From positions 1 to 64,000 of the forward strand of contig NZ_RQPI01000011.1 in the NCBI RefSeq assembly GCF_003854965.1: a stretch of 64,000 bases of DNA, in the 5' to 3' direction. The stretch comes from Paenibacillus rhizophilus. Lineage in GTDB: Bacteria; Bacillota; Bacilli; Paenibacillales; Paenibacillaceae. The position numbers and the translations under genes were made by a program. The stretch's first letter is position 1. The number at the start of each line of letters is the position of its first letter. Below are positions 15,803-24,700 of this stretch, in pieces. The notes below the pieces were generated by a model. It did no database searches. It saw only the letters and a list, made by a program, of their open reading frames with translations, and was not told the origin of the DNA.

Positions 15803-16444
15803 ATGAGGTACATCGAGCTTTCACCGGACTTGCCGGTTATCACGGATATGACCTCACGCGTGGAAGACCGGCTATGCACACTCCGTTGGCGCTGGCCGGA
15901 CGGCCTGCAGGCCGTCTATGTCCACAAGGGCCCCGAGGTCGGGACTTATCCGGAGGATGACAGCCATCTGCCCGGCGGTTTGAAGCTGTACACGCGTGAA
16001 GAATACAAGGCGAACGGCGGTTATCATGACCGGCTGGAAGACATCGGTCCGGTGGTCTACACCGTGTTCGCCCGTCTGACGGAGAATGGGGAGGCACTGC
16101 TGGTCCGGCAGAGGGACGGCTTCAACCGGGCTTCCGTCAGCGCGGGCAAGGCGCTGATCTATTACGCGATTAACACCAAGCGGGGCTTGTTCCGCAAGGA
16201 ACAAACCGTACATATGACGATTACGGCAGAAGTTCCCGTTGGCAGAGATGTGCTGTGCTATGTCAAAAAGCACGGCGGTTATCCGGCAGCGAAAGAGGAT
16301 GGCATCCTCTTTCCGTTTGTGCAGGATTTCGCGCCCGGACGCAACGCCCTTCCGCCGATCGAGATCGGCAAGGACGATCGCATTCGCATCTTTTTTACCG
16401 ACGGGCCGAAGTACGGCCGCTACTACGAACTGGTGCCGGAATGA
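15803..16444 (+). CDS. Beta-rich (fibronectin III-like) protein of the tubulin/vWA operon
   Basis: This 213-residue soluble protein has no signal peptide. CTLRWRWPDGLQAVYVHKG, followed by a YKANGGYHDRL turn and VVYTVFARL, has the look of a fibronectin type III or Ig-like sandwich (about 20-110). A second beta module ends at RIRIFFTDGPKYGRYYEL. I do not know a named family. It lies 38 bp after vWA-2 with AAAGGGG upstream, so it is in the same transcript and is probably a cytoplasmic adaptor of the complex. A gap of about 500 bp filled with repeats separates it from the GTPase gene. Confidence 0.7.
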   Translation: MRYIELSPDLPVITDMTSRVEDRLCTLRWRWPDGLQAVYVHKGPEVGTYPEDDSHLPGGLKLYTREEYKANGGYHDRLEDIGPVVYTVFARLTENGEALLVRQRDGFNRASVSAGKALIYYAINTKRGLFRKEQTVHMTITAEVPVGRDVLCYVKKHGGYPAAKEDGILFPFVQDFAPGRNALPPIEIGKDDRIRIFFTDGPKYGRYYELVPE

Positions 16445-16593
16445 AACAGGGTGCCTGCGGCGGCGGTTCGTCCATGACGGCTCTGTGATGAACACAGGCG
16501 AAAGGTTGGCATGAAATCGCATGGCTGTGGGAATGCCGGATGTTTTAATGCAGACTTCAAAGCTGCCGCCGGATGTTTGAGGGTTGCTGTTAA

Positions 16594-16676
16594 TAATAGG
16601 AATTCCTCCGTCTAATATTCAGTAAAAGGCATCTTGTCGTATCGTTAAAGGGAAAATTCCGGCTAAATAGAAGGTG
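16594..16676 (+). repeat. Dispersed AT-rich intergenic repeat unit, copy 1
   Basis: The segment contains GGAATTCCTCCGTCTAAT followed by a GGAAAATTCCGGCTAAATAG stretch. Related units occur at 26395-26590 and 33141-33275. No gene is present between 16445 and 16940; this repeat and the structured element that follows occupy most of it. Confidence 0.5.
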
Positions 16677-16770
16677 CGCCGCATTCATGCCTCCGCGATC
16701 CTGCCGTTTTTGCCATATAAAACGACCGGTATTTTCCAATACACAAGCTGCGCCCTATTAAGTGTTCTGC

Positions 16771-16928
16771 TATTTTTATGAGAAACGTTTCCGTCCTTAA
16801 AAGGACGGCGCAGCCGTTTCTTCCTGAAATATAAGAAAGTATAAGTTGGGCGCTTATCGTTGGGTCTTATATTTTTACGAGAAACGCACCTGCGTCTTGA
16901 CAAGACGCTGTCAGGCGTTTCTTCTTAG
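16771..16928 (+). repeat. Structured dispersed repeat: one partial and one complete copy
   Basis: The complete copy (16828-16928) has two hairpins. The first pairs ATATAAG with CTTATAT around an inner TATAAG/CTTAT pair; the second pairs GAGAAACG with CGTTTCTTC around an inner CGTCTT/AAGACG. The partial copy (16771-16826) has only the second hairpin, with inner CGTCCTT/AAGGACG. A third copy lies at 50518-50621. The inner stems differ in sequence but stay paired. The end of the complete copy (CTTCTTAGG) runs into the ribosome binding site of the GTPase gene. Confidence 0.75.
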
Positions 16929-16940
16929 GAGGGTGAACCT

Positions 16941-18197
16941 ATGTCTTTTTTCAGCCGCTTTTTGAAGAAAAACCAGCCGCAGCCGCGGCCGCTTTTTTAC
17001 GATATCGTATGCCCGTACTGCTTCAGCAAATTCGCCCCTTCGGAAGTGGCCTTTCGGGCCATGCACAGCCGGGAGGACGACGAAGATTACGCGCTCGGCG
17101 AAGATGACGAGCTCAATAAATACCGCGAGCGGTTCGGGCTCGACTCGGTGGACGATCTTGAAGCGATTATTCGGCCGTCCGACATTCCGGAGGAGCATCA
17201 TCATTACACGGATCATGTGCTGACTGGCCTTACCGACCGCTACGGGGTGCTTACGCGCAGACGGCTGTGCCCTTACTGCCACAATGAGCTGCCGGTAACG
17301 GCGGGCAAGGTGCCGAGTAATATCATCTCCATAATCGGCGCTTCCCAGGTCGGCAAATCGGTCTACATGACCTCGCTCATCCACACGCTCCAGCATACGA
17401 CCGCCGGCCATTTCGACGCCGCCTGCATGCCGCTGAACGCTGAAATCAGCCGGAAATTCCGCACGCTGTACGAGGACCCGCTGTTCGAGCGCGGCGATCT
17501 GCTGTCTTCGACCCAGAAGGAGAAGATGCAGGAGCCGTTTATTTTTCAATTCGTATTCAAAAATGAGGAGAAGCCGCCGCTGACACTCGTCTTCTTCGAT
17601 GTTGCGGGCGAGGGCATGGTCGATCAGGACTACCTCGGGCTGCACGGCCAGCATATCAAAAATTCGGCGGGTATCCTGTTCATGGTCGATCCGCTGCAAA
17701 TCCGCTCCATCCGCGAAAAAATCCGCATCAATATCGGCGACCGCCCCGGCGAATGGGTGTCGCAGTACGATGAGCCGCGTGACGTGGTGCTGACACTGTT
17801 CGGCGATTTCATCGCCTATCAGGAGAAGAGCCGAACGGAGATTCCGACCGCCGTCGTGCTGGCCAAGAGCGACATGCTGCACTCGCTCAAGGACGAGGAC
17901 GGAGATTACATCAAGGCGAACAGCAATGTGTTCAACAATTACGTTCACCGCGGGAAGCTGAATCTGGACGAAGTCGGCAATATCGACGGCGAAATCAGCC
18001 GTTTAATCGAGAAGGTGGACCGTCCGTTCAAGGATACGATGGATGTGTATTTCTCCAATACCGCCTACTTCGCGGTTTCGGCGCTTGGCAGCAATCCCGT
18101 CGATCAGAAAATCGAGGGCGTCGTCAGTCCCGTTCGGGTGGACGAGCCGTTCCTGTGGCTGCTGCACACGCTGAAGTTCATCGAGGGGAGCGATTAA
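16941..18197 (+). CDS. Zinc-ribbon TRAFAC-type GTPase of the tubulin/vWA system
   Basis: This 418-residue protein combines a split zinc ribbon (CPYC at 24-27 and CPYC at 110-113) with a P-loop GTPase domain: G1 GASQVGKS at 133-140 with Lys139, G3 FFDVAGEGM, and G4 AKSD. The G3 DxAG and G4 xKxD motifs favour a GTPase over an ATPase. As I recall, GTPases of this kind were described both in the predicted tubulin/vWA membrane-remodelling system and, as the double-GTPase group paired with GTPase-associated protein 1, in a survey of NTP-dependent conflict systems. GGAGGGTG precedes the ATG. The next gene starts 3 nt after the stop, so the two are co-translated and probably work together. It has no membrane segment; the 56 residues before the second cysteine pair are acidic. 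Confidence 0.85.
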   Translation: MSFFSRFLKKNQPQPRPLFYDIVCPYCFSKFAPSEVAFRAMHSREDDEDYALGEDDELNKYRERFGLDSVDDLEAIIRPSDIPEEHHHYTDHVLTGLTDRYGVLTRRRLCPYCHNELPVTAGKVPSNIISIIGASQVGKSVYMTSLIHTLQHTTAGHFDAACMPLNAEISRKFRTLYEDPLFERGDLLSSTQKEKMQEPFIFQFVFKNEEKPPLTLVFFDVAGEGMVDQDYLGLHGQHIKNSAGILFMVDPLQIRSIREKIRINIGDRPGEWVSQYDEPRDVVLTLFGDFIAYQEKSRTEIPTAVVLAKSDMLHSLKDEDGDYIKANSNVFNNYVHRGKLNLDEVGNIDGEISRLIEKVDRPFKDTMDVYFSNTAYFAVSALGSNPVDQKIEGVVSPVRVDEPFLWLLHTLKFIEGSD

Positions 18198-18200
18198 ACG

Positions 18201-21200
18201 GTGAGTATTCATTCGGAAGCCGGCGTCGCCCAGCAGATGTATACGCGTCAGCGGCGCGGCGTCTACCGCTCCACGGAGGGCTTTGACACGGTGGCGAAGT
18301 CGGAGAGCCTGGACAACAATTTCGTCAAAAAAATCCTGCACCCTTTCTGCCTGTACGACGCTCCGGCGGAGCTGGCGGCAAAAGGCGAGAAGAACGAGTC
18401 GCAGTATCCGCCCGCGCTGCATTTGTTCCATCTGGAAAGCGGGGAGACCGTGCTCGGACAAAGCGTCTTCCAGGCTGCGGATTTCACGGGTCTGCGCAGC
18501 GCTTTTTTCACCCATAACTATGTTCTTCCCGCCCTTCGCGCTGAAGAAATCGTTCGGGATTACGGCGGTTACCTGCATGCGGATTTTGCAAAAGGCTTCA
18601 GCGGAGAACCGGGCGAAGCCCTGCCGGAGCTGAGCGGCATCCCGGCTTCGCGCCGAAACCGTCCCCGCGCGGCGGACGTTCTGAAATCGCTCGGCATTGA
18701 CAGGGAAATGTTCAAAAGCCTGCTTCAGGCGATCATGCAGTCGATGTCCGGCAAAAAGAAAATTTATATATCCCTGAATGTCCCCGTGAGTGAGCTGTCG
18801 GCGAGGGCAGCCGACCTGACCGAGGTGCTGCTCGGCTGCCTCCCCTTCGAATTCCGGCGCAGACTCGGCGTTATCACCTATGCGAAAGAGCCCCAAAGCC
18901 GCAAGTACATCCACCTGACATTCGTGGAAACTGGTTCGCTGCGTCCCGGAGACCGGGCAACCGAGAAGGACTTTATTTTTGATCTGGCAGCGGGACGGAC
19001 GCTGGGCGCCGATTTCTCGGCCTCGCCCCAGCCGTTCCTTGAGCTCGCTTGGAAACTGCTGCTGCGCGGACTGGAGACTGCGGATGATTTTGCCGTGTTT
19101 GCCGACATGATGCTGGGAGGCGAGCCTGCGGAACGGAAGCTGTCGCTGGCGGCCTATAATGAGCTGGCCGTGTTTTACCGGATCGAGCAGGGGGACGAGG
19201 CTTTATACCGGGAGAACAAAAGCGCCGTGCTGAACGGGCTGCTGAGCTATCTTGGCGGAGAAGGGGCGCTGGAATCAAAAATCCGGCTGAACGACCTGTT
19301 TCTGGAGCGCTTCGACCGCGAATTCGACGCCGTCCGTCAGAAAGCCATACCGGAGCCGGCTGTTCTGGAAAGCTTCCGGGATTATTTTTCGCTGAAGGGC
19401 CATAATTACCGGGCGCGGATTGTCGATTACTTTATCAACGGGATGCTGAACGCGCAGAATGCGGGCCGGGGGGATTCTCTGGAGGAGGCTTTCGGAGTGG
19501 TCGAGAGCGGCGGGGAGCTGGCTGCCGCCTTTTTCCGCAAGCTGCTGACGACCCCGGTCTTTGGACGCCTTCTGTTCCAGCCTTATGTGGAATCCCGGCT
19601 GGCATCCGCCGCGAACGCTGCGGACCTGCTGGAATTCGTGGCGGACTGGGATCGTTTTATGCCCGAAGCGCTCCGTCAACCGGCCGTCCATGACGCGCTG
19701 CTGGATTATTTGCCGGAGAAGCTGGAGCGCGAGCGTGATCCGGTGGGTGCTGTGGCTGCGATCCATGATCGCATTGAGCAAGCCGAGAAAGACCGCCGCC
19801 GAAGATCCGGCATTCGCCCCGAAGCGCTGGCGCTCCAGAAGGAACTGGCAGCGGCGGCGGACCGGTATTTGCTGGAGCGGCTTTCGCTTGACGATATTAC
19901 GCAGGAGCAGCTGCTGGAGCTGTCGTTCGTTCGGTATTCCCTTGAAATGGGCGCATGGGACCCGCCGCTCGACCTGCACAGCAGACGGAAGGCGAATGTG
20001 CTGCGCACGGCGTACCGCTGGTTCGGCGAAGAGGACCCGGACGAGCATATTTTCTACGGCCTGTCCCCGCAGGAGATGGACGATGTGCAGCTGCTGGGAC
20101 GACGCTGGCTCAAGGAGAACCGGGGAGCGGAGCCGTTTGCCCGCCTGCCGCTTGCCTTCTACCACAGCCCTGCCCGCGATGGAGGGCCGCTGGAGTACGA
20201 CGCACTGCTGGAGCATCTCCGCCGGAAGGCGGATGGCGATAAGGAAGAGGTGTACCGCTTTCTGGCCTGGTCGCAGGACAATCCGCTGTTCGCCATTTCC
20301 TCCAAGAAGCTCCAGCCGGGCTACCGGCGGGCGATTCTGAAATATTTTGCAGGCCATGACCGTGAAGCGTTCAAGAGCCGCGATTTCCGTAAAAATCATA
20401 TGGCCGCCGCCGGACCCGCGTTGCAAAACGTATATGGCGAGGCCCGGTCGCAGCTCGCCTCGCCGCTGGCGCAGTGGGTGCGCCGCCGCCGGTTTCAGCT
20501 GATGATCTTCGGCGCGGCCGTCATCGTTCTGCTGATCGCGGGAGTCCTTGCCGCCCGCCTGCTGAAGGGCGGCGGAGACGAAGCGGCTCCGGCAGCCTCG
20601 CCGCAGCCTTCGCCTTCGCAGCCTGCGTCAGGCGTGAGTTATCTCGAAGCTGCGGCGTATCTTGTGCATGGCGACGGTAAGGGCGGAAGCTCGCTGCTGT
20701 TCGCCTTCGCCTCCGCAGACGCCTGCCGCGAATTTAACCCGGCGGAGATTCAAGTGGATTCCGGGACCGGACAGGCTGAAATATATAAAGTAGACAGCCT
20801 GACCCATAACTGCGAACTTCCGGCATCCGCAAGCCCTTCGGATGCCGGAGACGCGGCGGGTGCCGGAGAAGCAGCCGATTCGGGAACGGTGGATGGAAGC
20901 GGAGGAACGGCCGGGAACGTAAGCGGCAGCCAAGGCCAGGCGGAAGCAGCGTCCGCCGGCGAGAGCGAAGCCGCCGCGGAATCTTCGGCGGCGTCGGCCG
21001 TTCCGGAGGCCTCTCCCGGCGGGGACGTTAACGCCGATTCGCCTTCGCCGTCAGAAGAGCCAGCCGCCGGGTCAAGCGATTCGGGTTCCCCGGCTCCGGC
21101 CTCACCAGGCGCAGGAACTTCCGGCCTTGCGCCTTACCAGGTGAAGGTGACGCTCGTTTCCTCTCCGGAGCTGACCGCCGGAAGCGCGGTCAAAGCCGAA

Positions 21201-21278
21201 GACTACACGCTGGTACTGATGGAAGATCCGCAGGCGGCCCCGTCTCCTTCCGCAAGCACGAGTCCTCCGGCGGAATAA
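18201..21278 (+). CDS. GTPase-associated protein 1-like membrane protein
   Basis: This protein of 1025 residues starts at GTG, 3 nt after the GTPase stop. Residues 1 to about 150 resemble the N-terminal domain of GTPase-associated protein 1 (ADDxxG-like surface, HPFCLYDAP, ALHLFHLESGE, FFTHNYVL). A long helical middle part (about 160-740) follows. One membrane segment (about 765-787, LMIFGAAVIVLLIAGVLAARLL) is preceded by RRRRF, which puts the large N-terminal part in the cytoplasm. The final 235 residues are outside: a small beta module, a Ser/Ala/Gly/Pro/Glu linker (about 870-970) and a last beta segment. The family name is from memory and should be checked by profile search. It is probably the membrane anchor or effector controlled by the GTPase. 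Confidence 0.75.
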   Translation: MSIHSEAGVAQQMYTRQRRGVYRSTEGFDTVAKSESLDNNFVKKILHPFCLYDAPAELAAKGEKNESQYPPALHLFHLESGETVLGQSVFQAADFTGLRSAFFTHNYVLPALRAEEIVRDYGGYLHADFAKGFSGEPGEALPELSGIPASRRNRPRAADVLKSLGIDREMFKSLLQAIMQSMSGKKKIYISLNVPVSELSARAADLTEVLLGCLPFEFRRRLGVITYAKEPQSRKYIHLTFVETGSLRPGDRATEKDFIFDLAAGRTLGADFSASPQPFLELAWKLLLRGLETADDFAVFADMMLGGEPAERKLSLAAYNELAVFYRIEQGDEALYRENKSAVLNGLLSYLGGEGALESKIRLNDLFLERFDREFDAVRQKAIPEPAVLESFRDYFSLKGHNYRARIVDYFINGMLNAQNAGRGDSLEEAFGVVESGGELAAAFFRKLLTTPVFGRLLFQPYVESRLASAANAADLLEFVADWDRFMPEALRQPAVHDALLDYLPEKLERERDPVGAVAAIHDRIEQAEKDRRRRSGIRPEALALQKELAAAADRYLLERLSLDDITQEQLLELSFVRYSLEMGAWDPPLDLHSRRKANVLRTAYRWFGEEDPDEHIFYGLSPQEMDDVQLLGRRWLKENRGAEPFARLPLAFYHSPARDGGPLEYDALLEHLRRKADGDKEEVYRFLAWSQDNPLFAISSKKLQPGYRRAILKYFAGHDREAFKSRDFRKNHMAAAGPALQNVYGEARSQLASPLAQWVRRRRFQLMIFGAAVIVLLIAGVLAARLLKGGGDEAAPAASPQPSPSQPASGVSYLEAAAYLVHGDGKGGSSLLFAFASADACREFNPAEIQVDSGTGQAEIYKVDSLTHNCELPASASPSDAGDAAGAGEAADSGTVDGSGGTAGNVSGSQGQAEAASAGESEAAAESSAASAVPEASPGGDVNADSPSPSEEPAAGSSDSGSPAPASPGAGTSGLAPYQVKVTLVSSPELTAGSAVKAEDYTLVLMEDPQAAPSPSASTSPPAE

Positions 21279-21300
21279 CGGGTGATTTTCCCGTTTTAAT
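21277..21300 (+). terminator. Short terminator-like hairpin after the GTPase-associated gene
   Basis: AACGGG (21277-21282) pairs with CCCGTT (21290-21295), followed by TTAATT. The stem is short, so termination may be partial. Confidence 0.4.
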
Positions 21301-21387
21301 TAATGGCCGAATGGCCTGCCATGTATGGACAACCCCTGCGATAACCGATATGATAAAGATTGTCAAAATTTAATATAGTCTTAAAAA

Positions 21388-21550
21388 AGGTGCGGGCCGA
21401 TTACAAGCCTGCTTAAAAGGGAAGCCGGTTGGAATCCGGCGCGGTCCCGCCACTGTACATGCGGAGCAACCCTCTGAAATCATGCCACTGTTCACGTAAA
21501 GCGGGAAGGCGAGAGGGAAGCGATGAGGCATAAGCCAGGAGACCTGCCTT
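21388..21550 (+). promoter_or_regulatory. Cobalamin (B12) riboswitch
   Basis: The conserved core is plain: AAAAGGGAA, then GGCGCGGTCCCGCCACTGTA, then GCCACTG, GGGAAGGCG, and the B12 box AAGCCAGGAGACCTGCC ending at 21548. The P1 arms AGGTGCGGG and CCTGCCT close the aptamer. It lies 180 bp upstream of the giant surface protein gene. In Bacillota such aptamers usually repress downstream genes when adenosylcobalamin is bound. Confidence 0.95.
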
Positions 21551-21612
21551 TTTTAGTCAAAGTTCGGTGTCCTTCGGGGGGTGAGGGCATCTGACATTTG
21601 CGAGCGTTCGAT

Positions 21613-21687
21613 GCCGGGAAAGGCTTTACAGCATGGATTCCCGGCTCATTTTTCCGAAAGACCGTCCCTCCGGGGGCGGTCTTTTCT
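21613..21687 (+). terminator. Riboswitch expression platform: hairpin plus intrinsic terminator
   Basis: A perfect 8-bp inverted repeat, GCCGGGAA (21613-21620) with TTCCCGGC (21638-21645), precedes a second hairpin, GACCGTCCC with GGGGCGGTC (21660-21681), ending in TTTTCTT. The latter is a good intrinsic terminator between the aptamer and the start codon, so control is probably by attenuation. Confidence 0.7.
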
Positions 21688-21733
21688 TATTCGGAAGACT
21701 CCCACATTATTCAGGAGAGAAAGAGGTTGAAGA

Positions 21734-24700
21734 ATGAAGAACAGGATTTCTTCCAGAATGTTTGCGCTGGGAATGGCATTATTGATGATTTTTTCATTAT
21801 TGGGCGTGCCGTTTGCTCCTGCGGGACAAGCGCTTGCCGAAGCGGCGGATTCCCAAACGACGGGTGCTGCCGATGCCGGGTACGCTGCGGATGCAGCTGC
21901 GGCTACCCCGTCTTCGCAGTCGATCGGCGTAACCGATGCCGTTTATTCCGCGGCCGAGTATATTTTAAAGCAGGGCGTAGCCTCGGAATGGCAGGCAATC
22001 GGCTTGGCCCAAGCCGGGTACAAAGTGCCGAGTTCCTACTCTGCCGCGCTTAACCAAAAGGTAGAGAAGGCGAAAGGGATCTTTTCGGCCGTTACGGAAT
22101 ATGCAAGGTACGCTTTAGCGGCTAAAGCGATCGGAGAAGACCCGACCCATATTGAAGGATATAATCTGATCGAATCTATCTACAACAGCGGCGGAATTAC
22201 CGGGCAAAGCCTGAACAACGCCGTCTACGGATTGATCGCACTGGATTCCGGCAGCTATACGGTGCCGTCCGATGCGAAATGGACCCGTGACAAGCTGGTT
22301 CAGCACATTCTTTCCAGACAAAATGGCGACGGGGGATTTGCCCTCAATAGCGGAGGCTCCAGCGAGCCCGACCTTACGGCAATGACTTTGGCCGCTCTGT
22401 CTCCTTACAAGAGCGATCCGGCTGTCGCCACCGCCGGGCAAAAAGCGGTACAATGGCTGTCCGCTCAGCAGAATACGACCCACGGAGGCTATGGAGAGAG
22501 CAGCGAAAGCGTCTCGCAGGCCATTATCGGCCTGACCGCATACGGCGTCGATCCGGCCGGTTCCGATTTCACCAAGAGCGGCAGCAATCTGATCAGCCGT
22601 CTGATGAGCTTCCGTACGGCAGATGGAGGCTTTGCCCACCTGCTGTCCGGCGGCAACGACGCTTTTGCCACGGAACAGGCGCTGCAGGCGCTTGCCGCAT
22701 ACAGCCTGTTAACGGGCGGCGGCGACAGTAATCTGTATGATTTTATTGCGAATCCGCCGGCCGTGCACCCGCTTGTCCAAGTGTCCGTAGCCATTGAAGG
22801 ACCGACGGCTTCTTTGGGCGAGGGCAATGTGTACGGCAGCAGCGCTTTGGACGCGCTGAACAAGCTGGCGGAGACCAAGGGAATCTCGGTGGTCAATCCG
22901 ACCGGCAATTACGTGACGGATATCGGCGGCATTCCGGCGGGACTTTTCGGCAGCTTGTCCGGGTGGTCGTATGCAGTCAAGAGAGACGGTGAATGGGTTG
23001 CCATCGATGTCGGCATGAAAGATTTCGTGCTTAAGGATGGCGACAAGCTGGACATTTATTATGGGAACTATGGTTTCACTCAACTGATTGATTCCGTATC
23101 CTTCTCACCGCAGCAACCAAAGCAAGGAAAGGCGCTTGAGGTTAACGTTATTCAAAAAACGTGGGTGTGGGACAATGAGACTTTCACCTCGCATCCAGTG
23201 ACCTCTCCGGCGGCAGGCGTCTCCGTCTCCATCGGAGGCAAAACGGCCGCTACGAACGACCAGGGCGTCGCTTCCTTTGGAACCGATCTGACGCCGGGAC
23301 CACAGACGCTCCAAATAACCGGCTACCAGGACAATGCCGCGCCGACTATCGTGCGCTACACCGGGTCTGTTACGGTTCTGCCGAAGGAAGTGCCGGTGTC
23401 TTTGGCGGTGGAAGGTCCACAGGGAACCATTATGGAAGGCTCCATTAGCGGGTCCGTTGCGCTTGAGGCTCTTCAAAGATTGGCCGATGCCAATCATACG
23501 GCGCTGGATATTACACAATCCTCATACGGAAGCTTTATCAGCGGCATTGGCGGAATCAGCGGCGATATGAATAACTGGTGGTCGTTTGTCGTTCAGCGCG
23601 GGGGCAAGTGGATTTATCCAAGCGTCGGAATTGGCGACTTCGAACTTCAGGCGTCGGACAAGGTGCTTGTTTATTACGGCGGCTACTCAACCCAGGTCGT
23701 CGATTCATTGGAGCTTTCGCCTTTGCAGCCACAGCCGGGGCAGGCTTTTACGATTAAAGTCACTCAAGTTCAATGGGTGTGGAATAACACAACCTACAGC
23801 TCCGACCCTGTCACTTCACCAGCTTCCGGCGTGAAGGTAAGTATCGGAGGTCAGACGGAGGTAACGAATGACCAGGGCATCGCTTCGTTCAGCGGCCTAT
23901 CGGCCGGCAGCTATGCAATCGAAGTGACCGGTTATCAGGCTGGCGGTGCGCCAAGCGTGGTGCGATATACGCAGCAGACAGCCGTTTCCGCACCGCCGGC
24001 GGTTTCCACGGCAACCCTTTCCGTTGTCGGCGACAGCGTGAAAGGAACGATTCTTCCAAGCACCTCCGTCGCTCTCAGCGCGGGGGACAGTCCTTACAGT
24101 CTTCTTCACCGCACGCTGGGCGGCAAAGTAGAATCGCGGACAACTTCAGGAGGCGTGTACGTCTATTCGATCGACGGTCTGGCCGAATTTGACAGGGGCG
24201 CCGAGAGCGGCTGGAAATATTTTGTCAATGGAAGCGAACCGTCTGTCAGTGCCGATAAGTATGTGCTTAAAGACGGGGACGAGGTGCTGTGGAAATATGT
24301 GTCCTCTTCGTCGGAAACATCGACCGGCGCGGCTTCAGGCACAGGAAATCCGGCAGCTTCCGGCGTGTCGATTACTTCCGCAAATACGCTGCCGCTGAAT
24401 CAGGTTGGCGCGACAACAGCGGTCAGCGGCACTCCGATGACGGCTGAGAAATCCGCCGAACTGGCCAAGACGCTGGCAGCGAACAGCGTATCCTTTGCCC
24501 AGCTCGCTACATCGGCGGGGACTGCCTTGAAGGATGCGGCCGGCGAGGTGCAGCTGCAAATTCCAGCGGGCGCGGTAGAAGGCATCGCCTTTACCATCGG
24601 TGTGCAGGAGCAGCCTTCATCCCGGCCTGAGCTGGTATCCGGCTTGTACGAGTTCACGCCAAACGGAACGAAATTTGCCAAACCTACGGATCTCTCCATC

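Noticed and set aside
19275..20426. Minus-strand open frame of 383 codons opposite the GTPase-associated gene
   Set aside because: Its composition follows that of the plus-strand gene, it has no conserved motif and no start signal, and the plus-strand frame is continuous through it.
5327..21278. The tubulin-like gene as a plasmid TubZ or phage PhuZ partition module
   Set aside because: No centromere repeats, TubR-like gene, replication gene or phage gene is present. The protein is three times longer and is linked to vWA, GTPase and membrane genes instead.
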